A stretch of 64,000 nt of DNA from assembly GCF_000282195.1 (NCBI RefSeq), contig NZ_AKJT01000030.1, positions 1 to 64,000 of the forward strand, written 5' to 3'. Position 1 is the first letter of the stretch. Every line of letters starts with the position of its first letter. Below the pieces are notes generated by a model. The model had not been told where the DNA came from. It saw only the letters and a program-made list of their open reading frames with translations, and did no database searches. Below are positions 1 to 11,179 of this stretch, piece after piece. Both the position numbers and the translations under genes were made by a program. This stretch comes from Pseudomonas sp. GM18 (GTDB lineage Bacteria; Pseudomonadota; Gammaproteobacteria; Pseudomonadales; Pseudomonadaceae).

Positions 1-125
1 AACGAAAGGGGCAAGAGCCTTTGGTTACTTTGGGCTTTTCAAAGTGACTCGCTGTAAGAGCGAAACCGCCAGCAGCCGTTACCGCAGGAATGGATATGCC
101 CCCGACCCAAACAGCCATTACTGCA
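1..125. repeat. Possible fragment of a dispersed Pseudomonas intergenic repeat
   Basis: This stretch before the gltA terminator has no convincing gene. Its wording (a run around AAGAGCC...GGTTACTTTGGG and a CAGCAGCCGTTACCGCAG segment) resembles a non-coding sequence I recall scattered between Pseudomonas genes. The identification is from memory and no second copy lies in this window. Confidence 0.3.
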
Positions 126-130
126 CAAAC

Positions 131-161
131 AAAAACGGCCTCTATAAAAATAGAGGCCGTT
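131..161 (-). terminator. Rho-independent terminator of gltA
   Basis: Inverted arms AACGGCCTCTA and TAGAGGCCGTT (11 bp) enclose a 6-nt loop. Read on the minus strand the stem runs into a T tract, 37 bases after the gltA stop codon. This is a standard intrinsic terminator for the minus-strand citrate synthase transcript. Confidence 0.9.
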
Positions 162-197
162 CCCGGTACAACTTAAGACGCTATCGCAAGACAGGTC

Positions 198-1487
198 TTA
201 TTTGCGGTCTTCAAGTTTGGTGATGTCACGCGACTCGTAGCCGGTGTACAGCTGGCGCGGACGGCCGATCTTGTACGGGCTGGAGAGCATTTCTTTCCAG
301 TGGGAGATCCAGCCGACGGTCCGCGCCAGGGCGAAGATCACGGTGAACATGCTGGTTGGAATGCCGATCGCCTTGAGGATGATCCCCGAGTAGAAGTCGA
401 CGTTCGGGTACAGCGAGCGTTCGATGAAGTACGGGTCGGTCAGGGCGATCTCTTCCAGGCGCATGGCCAGTTCGAGTTGCGGATCGTTGGTGATGCCCAG
501 TTCCTTCAGTACTTCGTCGCAGGTCTGTTTCATGACGGTAGCGCGTGGGTCGCGGTTCTTGTAAACCCGGTGACCGAAGCCCATCAGTTTGAACGGATCG
601 TTCTTGTCCTTGGCCTTGGCGATGTACTTGTCGATGTTCGAGACATCGCCAATTTCATCGAGCATGGTCAACACGGCTTCGTTCGCACCGCCGTGGGCAG
701 GGCCCCACAGTGCAGCGATACCGGCGGCGATACAGGCGAACGGGTTGGCACCCGACGAACCGGCCAGGCGTACGGTGGAGGTCGATGCGTTCTGCTCGTG
801 GTCGGCATGGAGGATGAAGATCCGGTCCATGGCCTTGGCGAGTACCGGGCTGATCGGTTTGATCTCGCACGGGGTGTTGAACATCATGTGCAGGAAGTTT
901 TCCGCATACGACAGGTCGTTGCGCGGGTACATCATGGGTTGGCCCATGGAGTACTTGTAAACCATTGCAGCCAGGGTCGGCATCTTGGCAACCAGGCGGA
1001 TCGCGGAGATTTCGCGATGCTGCGGGTTATTGATGTCGAGGGAGTCGTGGTAGAACGCCGAGAGGGCGCCAACTACGCCGCACATGACGGCCATCGGGTG
1101 GGCGTCGCGACGGAAGCCGTTGAAGAAGGTCTTCAACTGCTCGTGGACCATGGTGTGGTTCTTCACAGTGCCGACGAACTGGGCCTTCTGTTCTGCGGTC
1201 GGCAGCTCGCCGTTGAGCAGCAGGTAGCAGGTTTCCAGGTAGTCCGACTTTTCAGCCAGCTGTTCGATCGGGTAGCCGCGGTGCAGCAGAATACCGTTGT
1301 CGCCGTCGATGTAGGTGATCTTCGACTCGCAGGAGGCGGTCGACATGAAACCAGGGTCAAAGGTGAAACGGCCCGTGGCCGTCAGGCCCCGAACGTCGAT
1401 AACATCGGGACCAACGGTGCCGGTTAAAATGGGCAGCTCGACGGGGGCTGCGCCCTCGATGATCAACTGCGCTTTTTTGTCAGCCAT
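198..1487 (-). CDS. gltA: Citrate synthase (type II, hexameric)
   Basis: Cytosolic enzyme condensing acetyl-CoA with oxaloacetate, the entry step of the TCA cycle. The 429-residue length is normal for the large NADH-sensitive Gram-negative form. Catalytic residues are visible: His265 in WGPAHGG, His306 in [13 protein letters not shown] and Asp364 in [10 protein letters not shown], with His230 in HADHEQN. The ATG is preceded by a near-perfect AGGAGG Shine-Dalgarno 5 bases upstream. The gene is transcribed alone, divergently from the sdh-suc operon, from a promoter around 1546-1573, and ends in its own terminator. Confidence 0.98.
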   Translation of the reverse strand: MADKKAQLIIEGAAPVELPILTGTVGPDVIDVRGLTATGRFTFDPGFMSTASCESKITYIDGDNGILLHRGYPIEQLAEKSDYLETCYLLLNGELPTAEQKAQFVGTVKNHTMVHEQLKTFFNGFRRDAHPMAVMCGVVGALSAFYHDSLDINNPQHREISAIRLVAKMPTLAAMVYKYSMGQPMMYPRNDLSYAENFLHMMFNTPCEIKPISPVLAKAMDRIFILHADHEQNASTSTVRLAGSSGANPFACIAAGIAALWGPAHGGANEAVLTMLDEIGDVSNIDKYIAKAKDKNDPFKLMGFGHRVYKNRDPRATVMKQTCDEVLKELGITNDPQLELAMRLEEIALTDPYFIERSLYPNVDFYSGIILKAIGIPTSMFTVIFALARTVGWISHWKEMLSSPYKIGRPRQLYTGYESRDITKLEDRK

Positions 1488-1545
1488 GTGGCCTCCTATT
1501 TATGCTTGAAATCATCAGACAGACCCCCCACGCAGGGCCCGCACC

Positions 1546-1573
1546 ACTATAGTGAGATAAATTCGAATGTCAA
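1546..1573 (-). promoter_or_regulatory. Sigma-70 promoter of gltA
   Basis: On the minus strand a consensus -35 TTGACA (1568-1573) is separated by 16 bases from TATAGT (1546-1551), about 60 bases before the gltA ATG. The match is strong by eye; the start site is not known. Confidence 0.75.
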
Positions 1574-1687
1574 TTTGCCTAAAGTCTTGCTCCAGAAGGC
1601 TTTAACCGGACTTTTTTCTCGAAATTGCCTGCCGTTTACGCCTTTTATGCCGCTAGTGCAATCCGCTATTAGGGGAAGGTGAACGCG

Positions 1688-1716
1688 TTGTCATTAGTAG
1701 CCTAACTGTCTATACT
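1688..1716 (+). promoter_or_regulatory. Sigma-70 promoter of the sdh-suc operon
   Basis: TTGTCA (1688-1693) and TATACT (1711-1716) are spaced by exactly 17 bases and point toward sdhC. The predicted leader before sdhC is about 130 nt. The rest of the gltA/sdhC gap (1488-1850) shows no gene. Confidence 0.7.
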
Positions 1717-1850
1717 CGGCCACCGACCGCCAGGGGCTTTTGGGCCTGCTTTATTGGGGGTCGCATCCCTGGGTGGTGGTTACCTGACCAGTGCACTCCC
1801 CAACAACTTTGCCCTGATTGTTAGGGGCTCTTCAGTGTGAAAAAAAAGCC

Positions 1851-2225
1851 GTGAAAAGCCAACGACCTGTAAACCTAGACCTAAGGACCATCAAACTCCC
1901 CATCACCGGCGTTACGTCGTTTCTTCACCGTGTTTCCGGCATCATCCTCTTCCTGGGCCTTGGCTTCATGCTTTATGCATTGGGCAAGTCTCTGGGTTCC
2001 GAGGAAGGTTTTGCCGAGGTGAAGGCATGCTTGACCAGTCCGCTGGCCAAGTTCGTAGCATGGGGCCTCCTGTCCGCTCTTCTGTATCACCTGGTAGCCG
2101 GTGTGCGCCACTTGATCATGGACATGGGCATCGGTGAGACGCTGGAAGGCGGCCGCCTGGGCTCGAAAATTATCATCGCCGTTTCCGTGGTGTTGATCGT
2201 TCTGGCAGGAGTTTGGATATGGTAA
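1851..2225 (+). CDS. sdhC: Succinate dehydrogenase cytochrome b556 subunit
   Basis: Membrane anchor subunit of succinate:quinone oxidoreductase (complex II), binding haem b and quinone together with SdhD. The protein opens with the family signature SQRPVNLDL and has three hydrophobic segments; the haem/quinone region HRVSG and the HLVAGVRHL stretch are present. I place the start at the GTG at 1851 (124 residues), because this gives the usual SdhC N-terminus. A TTG at 1818 would add 11 residues. Neither has a clear Shine-Dalgarno. It is first in the sdhCDAB-sucAB-lpd-sucCD cluster and overlaps sdhD by 7 bases. Confidence 0.93.
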   Translation: MKSQRPVNLDLRTIKLPITGVTSFLHRVSGIILFLGLGFMLYALGKSLGSEEGFAEVKACLTSPLAKFVAWGLLSALLYHLVAGVRHLIMDMGIGETLEGGRLGSKIIIAVSVVLIVLAGVWIW

Positions 2226-2587
2226 CCAGCGTTACGAACCTTTCGCGTTCGGGCCTCTATGACTGGATGGCGCAACGTGTGTCTGCGGTTGTTCTCGCGG
2301 CTTATTTCATTTTCCTGATCGGATACCTCGCTGCGAACCCTGGCATTGGCTACGCCCAATGGCATGGCCTGTTCGCCCACAACGGAATGCGTATCTTCAG
2401 TCTGCTGGCCCTTGTGGCCCTGGGCGCTCACGCCTGGGTCGGCATGTGGACCATCGCGACTGACTACCTGACGCCGATGGCGCTGGGCAAGTCCGCGACT
2501 GCAGTACGTTTCCTTTTCCAGGCAGTATGCGGCGTTGCAATGTTCGCTTACTTCGTCTGGGGTGTGCAGATTCTCTGGGGTATCTGA
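2219..2587 (+). CDS. sdhD: Succinate dehydrogenase hydrophobic membrane anchor subunit
   Basis: Second integral-membrane subunit of complex II, contributing the second haem ligand and the quinone site. The 122-residue product has three predicted membrane helices and the family-type segment RSGLYDWMAQRVSAVVL near the N-terminus, followed by the LGAHAWVGMW helix with the likely haem-ligand histidine. The ATG lies inside the end of sdhC, 7 bases before its stop is complete, so the two are probably translationally coupled. sdhA begins 3 bases after its stop. Confidence 0.95.
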   Translation: MVTSVTNLSRSGLYDWMAQRVSAVVLAAYFIFLIGYLAANPGIGYAQWHGLFAHNGMRIFSLLALVALGAHAWVGMWTIATDYLTPMALGKSATAVRFLFQAVCGVAMFAYFVWGVQILWGI

Positions 2588-2590
2588 TCC

Positions 2591-4363
2591 ATGGCTAACA
2601 TTCCAACGATTTCTTTCGATGCCATCATTATTGGTGGTGGCGGTGCCGGTATGCGCGCAGCGCTGCAACTGGCACAAGGCGGTCACAAGACTGCCGTGAT
2701 CACCAAGGTTTTCCCGACTCGTTCGCACACCGTATCGGCCCAGGGCGGCATCACCTGCGCCATCGCGTCTGCCGACCCGAACGATGACTGGCGCTGGCAC
2801 ATGTACGATACCGTCAAGGGTTCCGACTACATCGGTGACCAGGACGCTATCGAATACATGTGTCAGGAAGGCCCGGCTGCCGTTTACGAGCTGGACCACA
2901 TGGGTATGCCGTTCTCGCGTACCGAGCAAGGTCGTATCTACCAGCGTCCGTTCGGCGGTCAGTCGAAGGATTACGGTAAAGGCGGGCAGGCTGCCCGTAC
3001 TTGCGCCGCTTCCGACCGCACCGGTCACGCGCTGCTACACACCCTTTATCAGGGCAACCTGAAAGCCGGTACCGTGTTCCTGAACGAGTACTACGCTGTC
3101 GATCTGGTGAAGAACGGCGAAGGCGAGTTCGTCGGTGTGATCGCGATCTGCATCGAAACCGGTGAAACCACCTACATCCGCGCGAAAGCCACCGTGCTGG
3201 CGACCGGCGGTGCAGGTCGTATCTACGCTTCGACCACCAACGCCCTGATCAACACCGGTGACGGCGTTGGCATGGCGCTGCGTGCTGGCGTACCGGTACA
3301 AGACATCGAAATGTGGCAGTTCCACCCGACCGGCATCGCCGGCGCCGGTGTACTGGTTACCGAAGGTTGCCGTGGTGAAGGTGGTTACCTGATCAACAAG
3401 CACGGCGAGCGTTTCATGGAGCGTTATGCTCCGAACGCCAAAGACCTTGCCGGTCGTGACGTGGTTGCCCGTTCGATGGTTAAAGAAATCATCGCCGGCA
3501 ACGGTTGCGGTCCGAATGGCGACCACGTGATGCTCAAACTCGACCACTTGGGCGAGGAAGTGCTGCACAGCCGTCTGCCAGGCATCTGCGAACTGTCGAA
3601 GACTTTCGCACACGTTGACCCGGTCGTCGCTCCGGTTCCGGTTGTTCCTACCTGCCACTATATGATGGGCGGCGTTGCCACCAACATCCATGGCCAGGCG
3701 ATCACTCAGGACGCCGACGGCAAAGACACCATCATTCCGGGCCTGTTCGCGGTCGGTGAAGTGGCTTGCGTATCGGTTCACGGTGCCAACCGTCTGGGCG
3801 GCAACTCGTTGCTCGACCTGGTGGTCTTCGGTCGTGCGGCCGGTCTGCACCTGGAAAAAGCGCTGACCGACGGTATCGAATACGACGACGCCACCGATGC
3901 CGACATCAATGCGGCCCTGTCGCGCCTGTCCGCTCTGAACGAGCGTACCGATGGTGAAGACGTGGCAACCCTGCGTCGCGAGCTGCAAAGCTGCATGCAG
4001 AACTACTTCGGTGTATTCCGTACCGGCGAATACATGCAGAAGGGTATTGCTCAACTGGCTGATCTGCGTGGCCGTATCGCCAACGTCAAGATCAACGACA
4101 AGAGCCAGGCGTTCAACACCGCGCGTATCGAAGCGCTGGAACTGCAGAACCTGCTGGAAGTGGCCGAAGCTACCGCCATCGCTGCAGAAGTGCGTAAAGA
4201 GTCCCGCGGTGCTCACGCCCGTGAAGACTTCGAAGATCGTGACGATGAAAACTGGCTGTGCCACACCCTGTACTTCCCGGGTGAGAAGCGCGTTGCCAAG
4301 CGTGCAGTGAACTTCTCGCCGAAGACTGTTCCGACTTTTGAACCTAAGATTCGGACTTATTAA
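2591..4363 (+). CDS. sdhA: Succinate dehydrogenase flavoprotein subunit
   Basis: Catalytic FAD subunit oxidising succinate to fumarate at the cytoplasmic face of complex II. The 590-residue length is standard. The dinucleotide-binding [10 protein letters not shown] motif is near residues 16-25, the covalent-FAD histidine lies in [11 protein letters not shown] near residue 45, and the active-site segment [21 protein letters not shown] is near residue 245 (all FRD/SDH family features). The C-terminus HTL...FEPKIRTY is the usual SdhA end. It sits between sdhD and sdhB with gaps of a few bases. Confidence 0.98.
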   Translation: MANIPTISFDAIIIGGGGAGMRAALQLAQGGHKTAVITKVFPTRSHTVSAQGGITCAIASADPNDDWRWHMYDTVKGSDYIGDQDAIEYMCQEGPAAVYELDHMGMPFSRTEQGRIYQRPFGGQSKDYGKGGQAARTCAASDRTGHALLHTLYQGNLKAGTVFLNEYYAVDLVKNGEGEFVGVIAICIETGETTYIRAKATVLATGGAGRIYASTTNALINTGDGVGMALRAGVPVQDIEMWQFHPTGIAGAGVLVTEGCRGEGGYLINKHGERFMERYAPNAKDLAGRDVVARSMVKEIIAGNGCGPNGDHVMLKLDHLGEEVLHSRLPGICELSKTFAHVDPVVAPVPVVPTCHYMMGGVATNIHGQAITQDADGKDTIIPGLFAVGEVACVSVHGANRLGGNSLLDLVVFGRAAGLHLEKALTDGIEYDDATDADINAALSRLSALNERTDGEDVATLRRELQSCMQNYFGVFRTGEYMQKGIAQLADLRGRIANVKINDKSQAFNTARIEALELQNLLEVAEATAIAAEVRKESRGAHAREDFEDRDDENWLCHTLYFPGEKRVAKRAVNFSPKTVPTFEPKIRTY

Positions 4364-4374
4364 GGGTGGCCGCC

Positions 4375-5079
4375 ATGTTGAAAGTCAGTGTTTATCGTTA
4401 CAACCCTGATCAGGACGCTGCGCCGTTCATGCAGGAATTCCAGGTTGATACCGGTGGTAAAGACCTGATGGTGCTGGACGTGCTGGCCCTGATCAAAGAG
4501 CAGGACGAAGGTTTCTCCTATCGTCGCTCTTGCCGTGAAGGTGTTTGCGGTTCCGACGGCATGAACATCAACGGCAAAAACGGTCTGGCGTGCATCACGC
4601 CGCTGTCTGCTGTCGTAAAAGGTAACAAGCTGATCGTTCGTCCTCTGCCAGGTTTGCCGGTTATCCGTGACCTGGTCGTCGATATGAGCATCTTCTACAA
4701 GCAATACGAAAAGGTTAAGCCATACCTGCAGAACGACACGCCGGCTCCGGCCATCGAGCGTCTGCAGTCCCCGGAAGAGCGTGAAAAGCTCGACGGTCTG
4801 TACGAGTGCATCCTGTGCGCTTGCTGCTCGACTTCGTGCCCATCCTTCTGGTGGAACCCGGACAAGTTCCTGGGCCCGGCTGCCCTGCTGCAAGCGTACC
4901 GCTTCCTGGCAGACAGCCGCGACACCAAGACGTCCGAGCGTCTGGCTTCGCTGGATGACCCGTTCAGCGTATTCCGCTGCCGGGGCATCATGAACTGCGT
5001 CAACGTTTGTCCGAAAGGCCTGAACCCGACTAAGGCCATCGGTCACATCCGTAACATGCTGCTGCAAAGCGGCGTGTGA
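4375..5079 (+). CDS. sdhB: Succinate dehydrogenase iron-sulfur subunit
   Basis: Electron-transfer subunit linking FAD in SdhA to quinone in SdhCD. Three cluster motifs are visible: the [2Fe-2S] ligands in CREGVCGSDG...C, and the ferredoxin-type cysteines in CILCACCSTSCP and CRGIMNCVNVCPKG for the [4Fe-4S] and [3Fe-4S] clusters. I start at the ATG at 4375 (234 residues, MLKVSVYRYNPD), the usual family N-terminus. A GTG nine bases earlier is less likely. The 262 bases to sucA contain no gene. Confidence 0.97.
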   Translation: MLKVSVYRYNPDQDAAPFMQEFQVDTGGKDLMVLDVLALIKEQDEGFSYRRSCREGVCGSDGMNINGKNGLACITPLSAVVKGNKLIVRPLPGLPVIRDLVVDMSIFYKQYEKVKPYLQNDTPAPAIERLQSPEEREKLDGLYECILCACCSTSCPSFWWNPDKFLGPAALLQAYRFLADSRDTKTSERLASLDDPFSVFRCRGIMNCVNVCPKGLNPTKAIGHIRNMLLQSGV

Positions 5080-5341
5080 TTCAGCTGCTGTACCCGTAGA
5101 ACCGCTGTACCCGTAGATGCTGCGGCGCAGGCTTCAACCGGCGCCGTAGTTTTAACCTGAGCAGCAGCCCATAAGGCTGCGGCTCTTATTTTGAAGAAAT
5201 GAGACAAGCAGGGGCATCCGGGCTGGTACCCGGACTATCAGCGTGATCCTAAGTGGCTTGTTTTAGTCGCTGCATTCGGACTTCTGCAAGTTTGCTCGGT
5301 GTCGACGCCGGTGGTGTTCCCCTAACCGAGGGTGACCAAGC
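5080..5341 (+). other. sdhB-sucA intergenic region
   Basis: No gene is visible. Near the start GCTGTACCCGTAGA occurs twice in direct orientation (about 5086-5099 and 5104-5117), followed by GC-rich REP-like debris. No T-tailed terminator is seen, so read-through from sdh into suc is plausible. A purine-rich GAGGGTGA lies about 10 bases before the sucA ATG. Confidence 0.45.
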
Positions 5342-8173
5342 ATGCAAGAAAGCGTGATGCAGCGCATGTGGAACAGCGCCTACCTTTCCGGTAGTAACGC
5401 TGCCTATGTGGAAGAGCTCTACGAGCTCTACCTGCACGACCCTAACGCTGTGCCAGAAGAGTGGCGCACCTACTTCCAGAAGTTGCCTGCTGATGGCAAC
5501 ACTGCCACCGATGTTTCGCACTCCACAATTCGCGATCATTTCGTCTTGCTGGCAAAGAACCAGCGCCGCGCCCAACCGGTTTCCGCCGGCAGCGTGAGCA
5601 GTGAGCACGAGAAGAAGCAAGTTGAAGTGCTGCGATTGATCCAGGCCTACCGTATGCGTGGCCACCAGGCAGCCCAGCTTGACCCGCTGGGGCTGTGGCA
5701 GCGTCCTGCACCTGCAGACCTGTCAATCAATCATTACGGCTTGACCAATGCCGATCTTGATACGACCTTCCGTGCCGGCGACCTGTTCATCGGCAAAGAG
5801 GAGGCGAGCCTACGCGAAATTCACGAAGCGTTGCAGCAGACATATTGCCGCACCATCGGCGCTGAATTTACGCATATCACCGATTCCGAGCAGCGCCAGT
5901 GGTTCCAGCAGCGTCTGGAAAGCGTGCGCGGCCGTCCGACGTACTCCGCCGACATCAAGAGTCACCTGCTCGAGCGCGTCACCGCCGGCGAAGGTCTTGA
6001 AAAATACCTCGGGACCAAGTACCCGGGTACCAAGCGTTTCGGTCTGGAAGGCGGCGAGAGCCTGATTCCGATGCTCGACGAGCTGATCCAGCGTTCCGGT
6101 TCCTACGGCACCAAGGAAATCGTCATCGGCATGGCCCACCGTGGTCGTCTGAACGTGCTGGTCAACACCTTTGGCAAGAACCCGCGCGAGCTGTTCGACG
6201 AGTTCGAAGGCAAGAAGAAGGTCGAACTGGGTTCCGGTGACGTTAAATATCACCAGGGCTTCTCGTCCAACGTCATGACCACCGGCGGTGAAGTTCACCT
6301 GGCCATGGCTTTCAACCCGTCTCACCTGGAAATCGTTTCTCCAGTGGTCGAAGGTTCGGTCCGTGCCCGTCAGGATCGTCGTAACGATCCTACCGGTGAA
6401 AAGGTTCTGCCGATCTCCATCCACGGTGACGCGGCATTCGCCGGTCAGGGCGTGGTCATGGAAACCTTCCAGATGTCGCAGACCCGCGGTTTCAAGACCG
6501 GCGGCACCGTGCACATCGTGATCAACAACCAGGTCGGTTTCACCATCAGCAACCCGCTGGACTCGCGCTCCACCGAGTACGCGACCGACGTTGCGAAGAT
6601 GATCCAGGCCCCGATCCTCCATGTGAATGGTGATGATCCGGAAGCCGTGTTGTTCGTGACCCAGCTGGCCATCGACTACCGCATGCAGTTCAAGCGTGAC
6701 GTGGTGATCGACCTGGTCTGCTATCGTCGTCGCGGCCACAACGAGGCCGACGAGCCTAGCGGTACCCAGCCTCTGATGTATCAGCAGATCACCAAACAGC
6801 GCACCACCCGTGAGCTGTATGCCGATCGTCTGACCCAGAGCGGTGTACTGGACGCAGAGCGTGTTCAGGCGAAAGTCGACGAATACCGCAATGCGCTGGA
6901 CAACGGTCTGCATGTTGTAAAAAGCCTGGTCAAAGAACCGAACAAAGAGTTGTTCGTGGACTGGCGTCCGTATCTGGGCCACGCCTGGACCGCGCGTCAC
7001 GACACTCGCTTCGATCTGAAAACCTTGCAGGAACTGTCCGCCAAGCTGCTGGAAATTCCGGAAGGCTTCGTGGTTCAGCGCCAGGTCTCGAAAATCTACG
7101 AAGACCGTCAGAAGATGCAAGCCGGCGGCCTGCCGATCAACTGGGGTTACGCCGAAACCATGGCGTACGCGACCCTGGCGTTCGAAGGTCACCCGATTCG
7201 CATGACGGGTCAGGACATCGGTCGCGGTACGTTCTCGCACCGTCACGCTGTCTTGCACAACCAGAAAGACGCGGGTACCTATATCCCGCTGCAAAACCTG
7301 TACAAGGGTCAGCCACGTTTCGACCTGTACGATTCGTTCCTGTCCGAAGAAGCGGTCCTGGCGTTCGAATACGGTTATTCGACCACCGAGCCAAACGCTC
7401 TGGTTATCTGGGAAGCCCAGTTCGGCGACTTCGCCAACGGTGCCCAAGTGGTTATCGACCAGTTCATCACCAGTGGCGAGCACAAGTGGGGCCGTCTGTG
7501 CGGTCTGACCATGCTGCTGCCGCACGGTTATGAAGGTCAGGGTCCTGAGCACTCCTCGGCTCGTCTGGAGCGTTACCTGCAGCTGTGCGCCGAGCACAAC
7601 ATTCAGGTAGCCGTGCCGACTACGCCGGCCCAGATCTACCACTTGCTGCGTCGTCAGGTGATTCGCCCGCTGCGCAAACCGTTGGTAGTCCTGACTCCGA
7701 AGTCGTTGCTGCGTCACAAGCTGGCCATCTCGACCCTGGAAGATCTGGCCGAAGGTTCGTTCCAGACCGTTATCCCGGAAATCGATGCGCTTGATCCGAA
7801 AAAGGTCACTCGCATGATCCTGTGCAGCGGCAAGGTCTACTATGACCTGCTGGAAAAACGCCGTGCCGAAGGTCGTGAAGACATCGCCATCGTGCGTATC
7901 GAGCAGCTGTATCCGTTCCCTGAGGACGACCTGATGGAGACGCTCGCCCCTTACACCAACCTCGAAAACGTGGTCTGGTGCCAGGAAGAGCCGATGAACC
8001 AGGGCGCCTGGTACAGCAGCCAGCATCACATGCGTCGCAGCCTGACCAACCATAAACAAGGCCTGGTCCTGGAATACGCTGGTCGTGAGGCGTCTGCCGC
8101 ACCTGCTTGCGGTTACGCTTCGATGCACGCCGAGCAGCAGGAACAACTGCTGCAAGATGCTTTCACTGTTTAA
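5342..8173 (+). CDS. sucA: 2-oxoglutarate dehydrogenase E1 component
   Basis: Thiamine-diphosphate-dependent E1 that decarboxylates 2-oxoglutarate and succinylates the lipoyl group of SucB. The protein is 943 residues, as expected. The N-terminal E2-binding segment (MQRMWNSAYLSG...) is present, then the transketolase-like core with GMAHRGRLNVL near residue 265, IHGDAAFAGQG near 360, and the C-terminal E1 domain with GQDIGRGTFSHRHAV near 625. It is followed 42 bases later by sucB in the same operon. Confidence 0.98.
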   Translation: MQESVMQRMWNSAYLSGSNAAYVEELYELYLHDPNAVPEEWRTYFQKLPADGNTATDVSHSTIRDHFVLLAKNQRRAQPVSAGSVSSEHEKKQVEVLRLIQAYRMRGHQAAQLDPLGLWQRPAPADLSINHYGLTNADLDTTFRAGDLFIGKEEASLREIHEALQQTYCRTIGAEFTHITDSEQRQWFQQRLESVRGRPTYSADIKSHLLERVTAGEGLEKYLGTKYPGTKRFGLEGGESLIPMLDELIQRSGSYGTKEIVIGMAHRGRLNVLVNTFGKNPRELFDEFEGKKKVELGSGDVKYHQGFSSNVMTTGGEVHLAMAFNPSHLEIVSPVVEGSVRARQDRRNDPTGEKVLPISIHGDAAFAGQGVVMETFQMSQTRGFKTGGTVHIVINNQVGFTISNPLDSRSTEYATDVAKMIQAPILHVNGDDPEAVLFVTQLAIDYRMQFKRDVVIDLVCYRRRGHNEADEPSGTQPLMYQQITKQRTTRELYADRLTQSGVLDAERVQAKVDEYRNALDNGLHVVKSLVKEPNKELFVDWRPYLGHAWTARHDTRFDLKTLQELSAKLLEIPEGFVVQRQVSKIYEDRQKMQAGGLPINWGYAETMAYATLAFEGHPIRMTGQDIGRGTFSHRHAVLHNQKDAGTYIPLQNLYKGQPRFDLYDSFLSEEAVLAFEYGYSTTEPNALVIWEAQFGDFANGAQVVIDQFITSGEHKWGRLCGLTMLLPHGYEGQGPEHSSARLERYLQLCAEHNIQVAVPTTPAQIYHLLRRQVIRPLRKPLVVLTPKSLLRHKLAISTLEDLAEGSFQTVIPEIDALDPKKVTRMILCSGKVYYDLLEKRRAEGREDIAIVRIEQLYPFPEDDLMETLAPYTNLENVVWCQEEPMNQGAWYSSQHHMRRSLTNHKQGLVLEYAGREASAAPACGYASMHAEQQEQLLQDAFTV

Positions 8174-8215
8174 CGCCTTCGCGCACCTGAAACCGAATTT
8201 AAGGACCCACAGATA

Positions 8216-9433
8216 ATGGCTATCGAAATCAAAGCCCCCACTTTCCCGGAATCGGTTGCCGATGGCACCGTTGCCACCTGGCACAAAAAACCGGGCGACG
8301 CCGTCAAGCGTGACGAACTGATCGTCGACATTGAAACCGACAAAGTCGTACTGGAAGTTCTGGCCACCGCTGATGGCGTGCTGGGCGCGATCGTCAAGAA
8401 CGAAGGCGACACCGTTCTGTCCGACGAAGTTCTGGGCTCGATCGGTGAGGGCGGTGCTGCTGCCGCTCCAGCCGCCGCTGCTGCACCTGCCGCTGCTGCC
8501 GCTGCTCCTGCCGAAGCAGGCGAAGACGATCCTGTTGCTGCACCGGCTGCTCGCAAGCTGGCTGAAGAGAACGGCATCAACATCGCTTCCGTTGCCGGCA
8601 CCGGCAAAGGCGGTCGTGTGACCAAGGAAGACGTGGTAGCAGCTGTTGCCGCCAAGAAAGCCGCTCCGGCTGCTGCACCTGCCAAGGCTGCTGCACCGGC
8701 TGCTTCGGCTCCGGTATTCGCTGCTGGCGACCGCGTAGAAAAACGCGTTCCGATGACCCGTCTGCGTGCCAAGGTTGCCGAGCGTCTGGTTGAAGCTCAA
8801 TCGAACATGGCCATGCTGACCACTTTCAACGAAGTCGACATGACCGAAGTCATGGCTCTGCGTTCGAAGTACAAGGATCTCTTTGAGAAGAGCCACAATG
8901 GTGTACGCCTGGGCTTCATGTCGTTCTTCGTGAAAGCGGCCACCGAAGCGCTGAAACGCTTCCCGGCTGTCAACGCGTCGATCGACGGTGCCGACATCGT
9001 TTACCACGGCTACGCCGACGTTGGTGTGGCTGTTTCCAGCGACCGCGGTCTGGTTGTACCGGTTCTGCGTAACGCCGAACTGATGAGCCTGGCTGAAATC
9101 GAAGGCGGCATCGCTACCTTCGGCAAGAAAGCCCGTGACGGCAAACTGTCGATGGAAGAAATGACCGGCGGCACGTTCACCATCACCAACGGCGGTACTT
9201 TCGGTTCGATGATGTCGACTCCGATCGTCAACCCGCCGCAGGCTGCGATTCTGGGTATGCACAACATCATCCAGCGTCCTATGGCGATCAACGGTCAGGT
9301 GGTTATCCGTCCGATGATGTACCTGGCGCTGTCCTACGATCACCGTCTGATCGATGGCAAAGAAGCTGTGACCTTCCTGGTGACCATCAAGAACCTGCTG
9401 GAAGACCCGGCTCGTTTGCTGCTGGATATCTGA
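8216..9433 (+). CDS. sucB: Dihydrolipoyllysine succinyltransferase (E2 of 2-oxoglutarate dehydrogenase)
   Basis: Core of the 2-oxoglutarate dehydrogenase complex, transferring succinyl from lipoyl-lysine to CoA. Domain order is an N-terminal lipoyl domain (Lys43 in DIETDKV), an Ala/Pro-rich hinge (about 78-105), a peripheral-subunit-binding domain (RKLAEENGI..., about 112-145), a second Ala-rich linker, then the acetyltransferase core with catalytic SYDHRLIDG near the C-terminus. Length is 405 residues. The alanine-rich hinges explain the low-complexity GCT/GCC tracts around 8455-8520 and 8655-8715. Confidence 0.98.
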   Translation: MAIEIKAPTFPESVADGTVATWHKKPGDAVKRDELIVDIETDKVVLEVLATADGVLGAIVKNEGDTVLSDEVLGSIGEGGAAAAPAAAAAPAAAAAAPAEAGEDDPVAAPAARKLAEENGINIASVAGTGKGGRVTKEDVVAAVAAKKAAPAAAPAKAAAPAASAPVFAAGDRVEKRVPMTRLRAKVAERLVEAQSNMAMLTTFNEVDMTEVMALRSKYKDLFEKSHNGVRLGFMSFFVKAATEALKRFPAVNASIDGADIVYHGYADVGVAVSSDRGLVVPVLRNAELMSLAEIEGGIATFGKKARDGKLSMEEMTGGTFTITNGGTFGSMMSTPIVNPPQAAILGMHNIIQRPMAINGQVVIRPMMYLALSYDHRLIDGKEAVTFLVTIKNLLEDPARLLLDI

Positions 9434-9443
9434 TTTCGTTGCA

Positions 9444-9470
9444 CGGGCCGTTCAATGATGGACGGCCCTT
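9444..9470 (+). terminator. Hairpin in the sucB-lpd gap (weak or partial terminator)
   Basis: GGGCCGT and ACGGCCC form a 7-bp stem with a 10-nt loop, followed by TTCTGT rather than a full T tract. It sits 10 bases after sucB. It may reduce read-through or stabilise the sucAB mRNA end; it does not look like a full stop. Confidence 0.45.
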
Positions 9471-9540
9471 CTGTAATGACCAGCTTCGTCCCACGACGGT
9501 CCTCAAAAGGGGCCGTCCGGTTTGATTCGAGAAGGAATGA

Positions 9541-10980
<1,440 letters not shown>

Positions 10981-11016
10981 GCGGATAATAAGAAACCACG
11001 GCGGTACGGCCCGTCG

Positions 11017-11145
11017 TGAGCCTTGCGAGCAAGACTCACCGCGGAATGTCCGCTGGACGCAGTCTTGCGTAGCTGCACCGGGTACCCGGAAAGGTTACGC
11101 AAGCAGCAGTCACAGGTGGTGCGGCACTTGAATGAGTGCAGCACC
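11017..11145 (+). promoter_or_regulatory. Structured lpd-sucC spacer with three stem-loops
   Basis: The 199-base gap between lpd and sucC has three hairpins: GAGCCTTGC/GCAAGACTC (about 11017-11037, one mismatch); CTTGCGTA (11064-11071)/TACGCAAG (11096-11103) enclosing the perfect palindrome at 11078-11089; and GGTGCGGCACT/AGTGCAGCACC (11118-11145, one mismatch). None has a T tail, so they are not ordinary terminators. They may be a leader, a processing site or a stability element for sucCD mRNA. Confidence 0.5.
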
Positions 11146-11179
11146 GAATGCGCAGTACCTAACGAAGACGGTAATAAGC

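Noticed and set aside
8455-8715. GCT/GCC-rich tracts as a microsatellite or contingency locus
   Set aside because: They encode the Ala/Pro-rich hinges of SucB in frame, and the codons vary, so they are ordinary linker sequence.
5810-9343. A continuous 1,177-codon open frame on the minus strand across sucA and sucB
   Set aside because: It mirrors the third-position GC bias of two certain genes on the other strand, has no recognisable domain and no Shine-Dalgarno. The same applies to long opposite-strand frames over gltA, sdhA, lpd, htpG and the cob genes.
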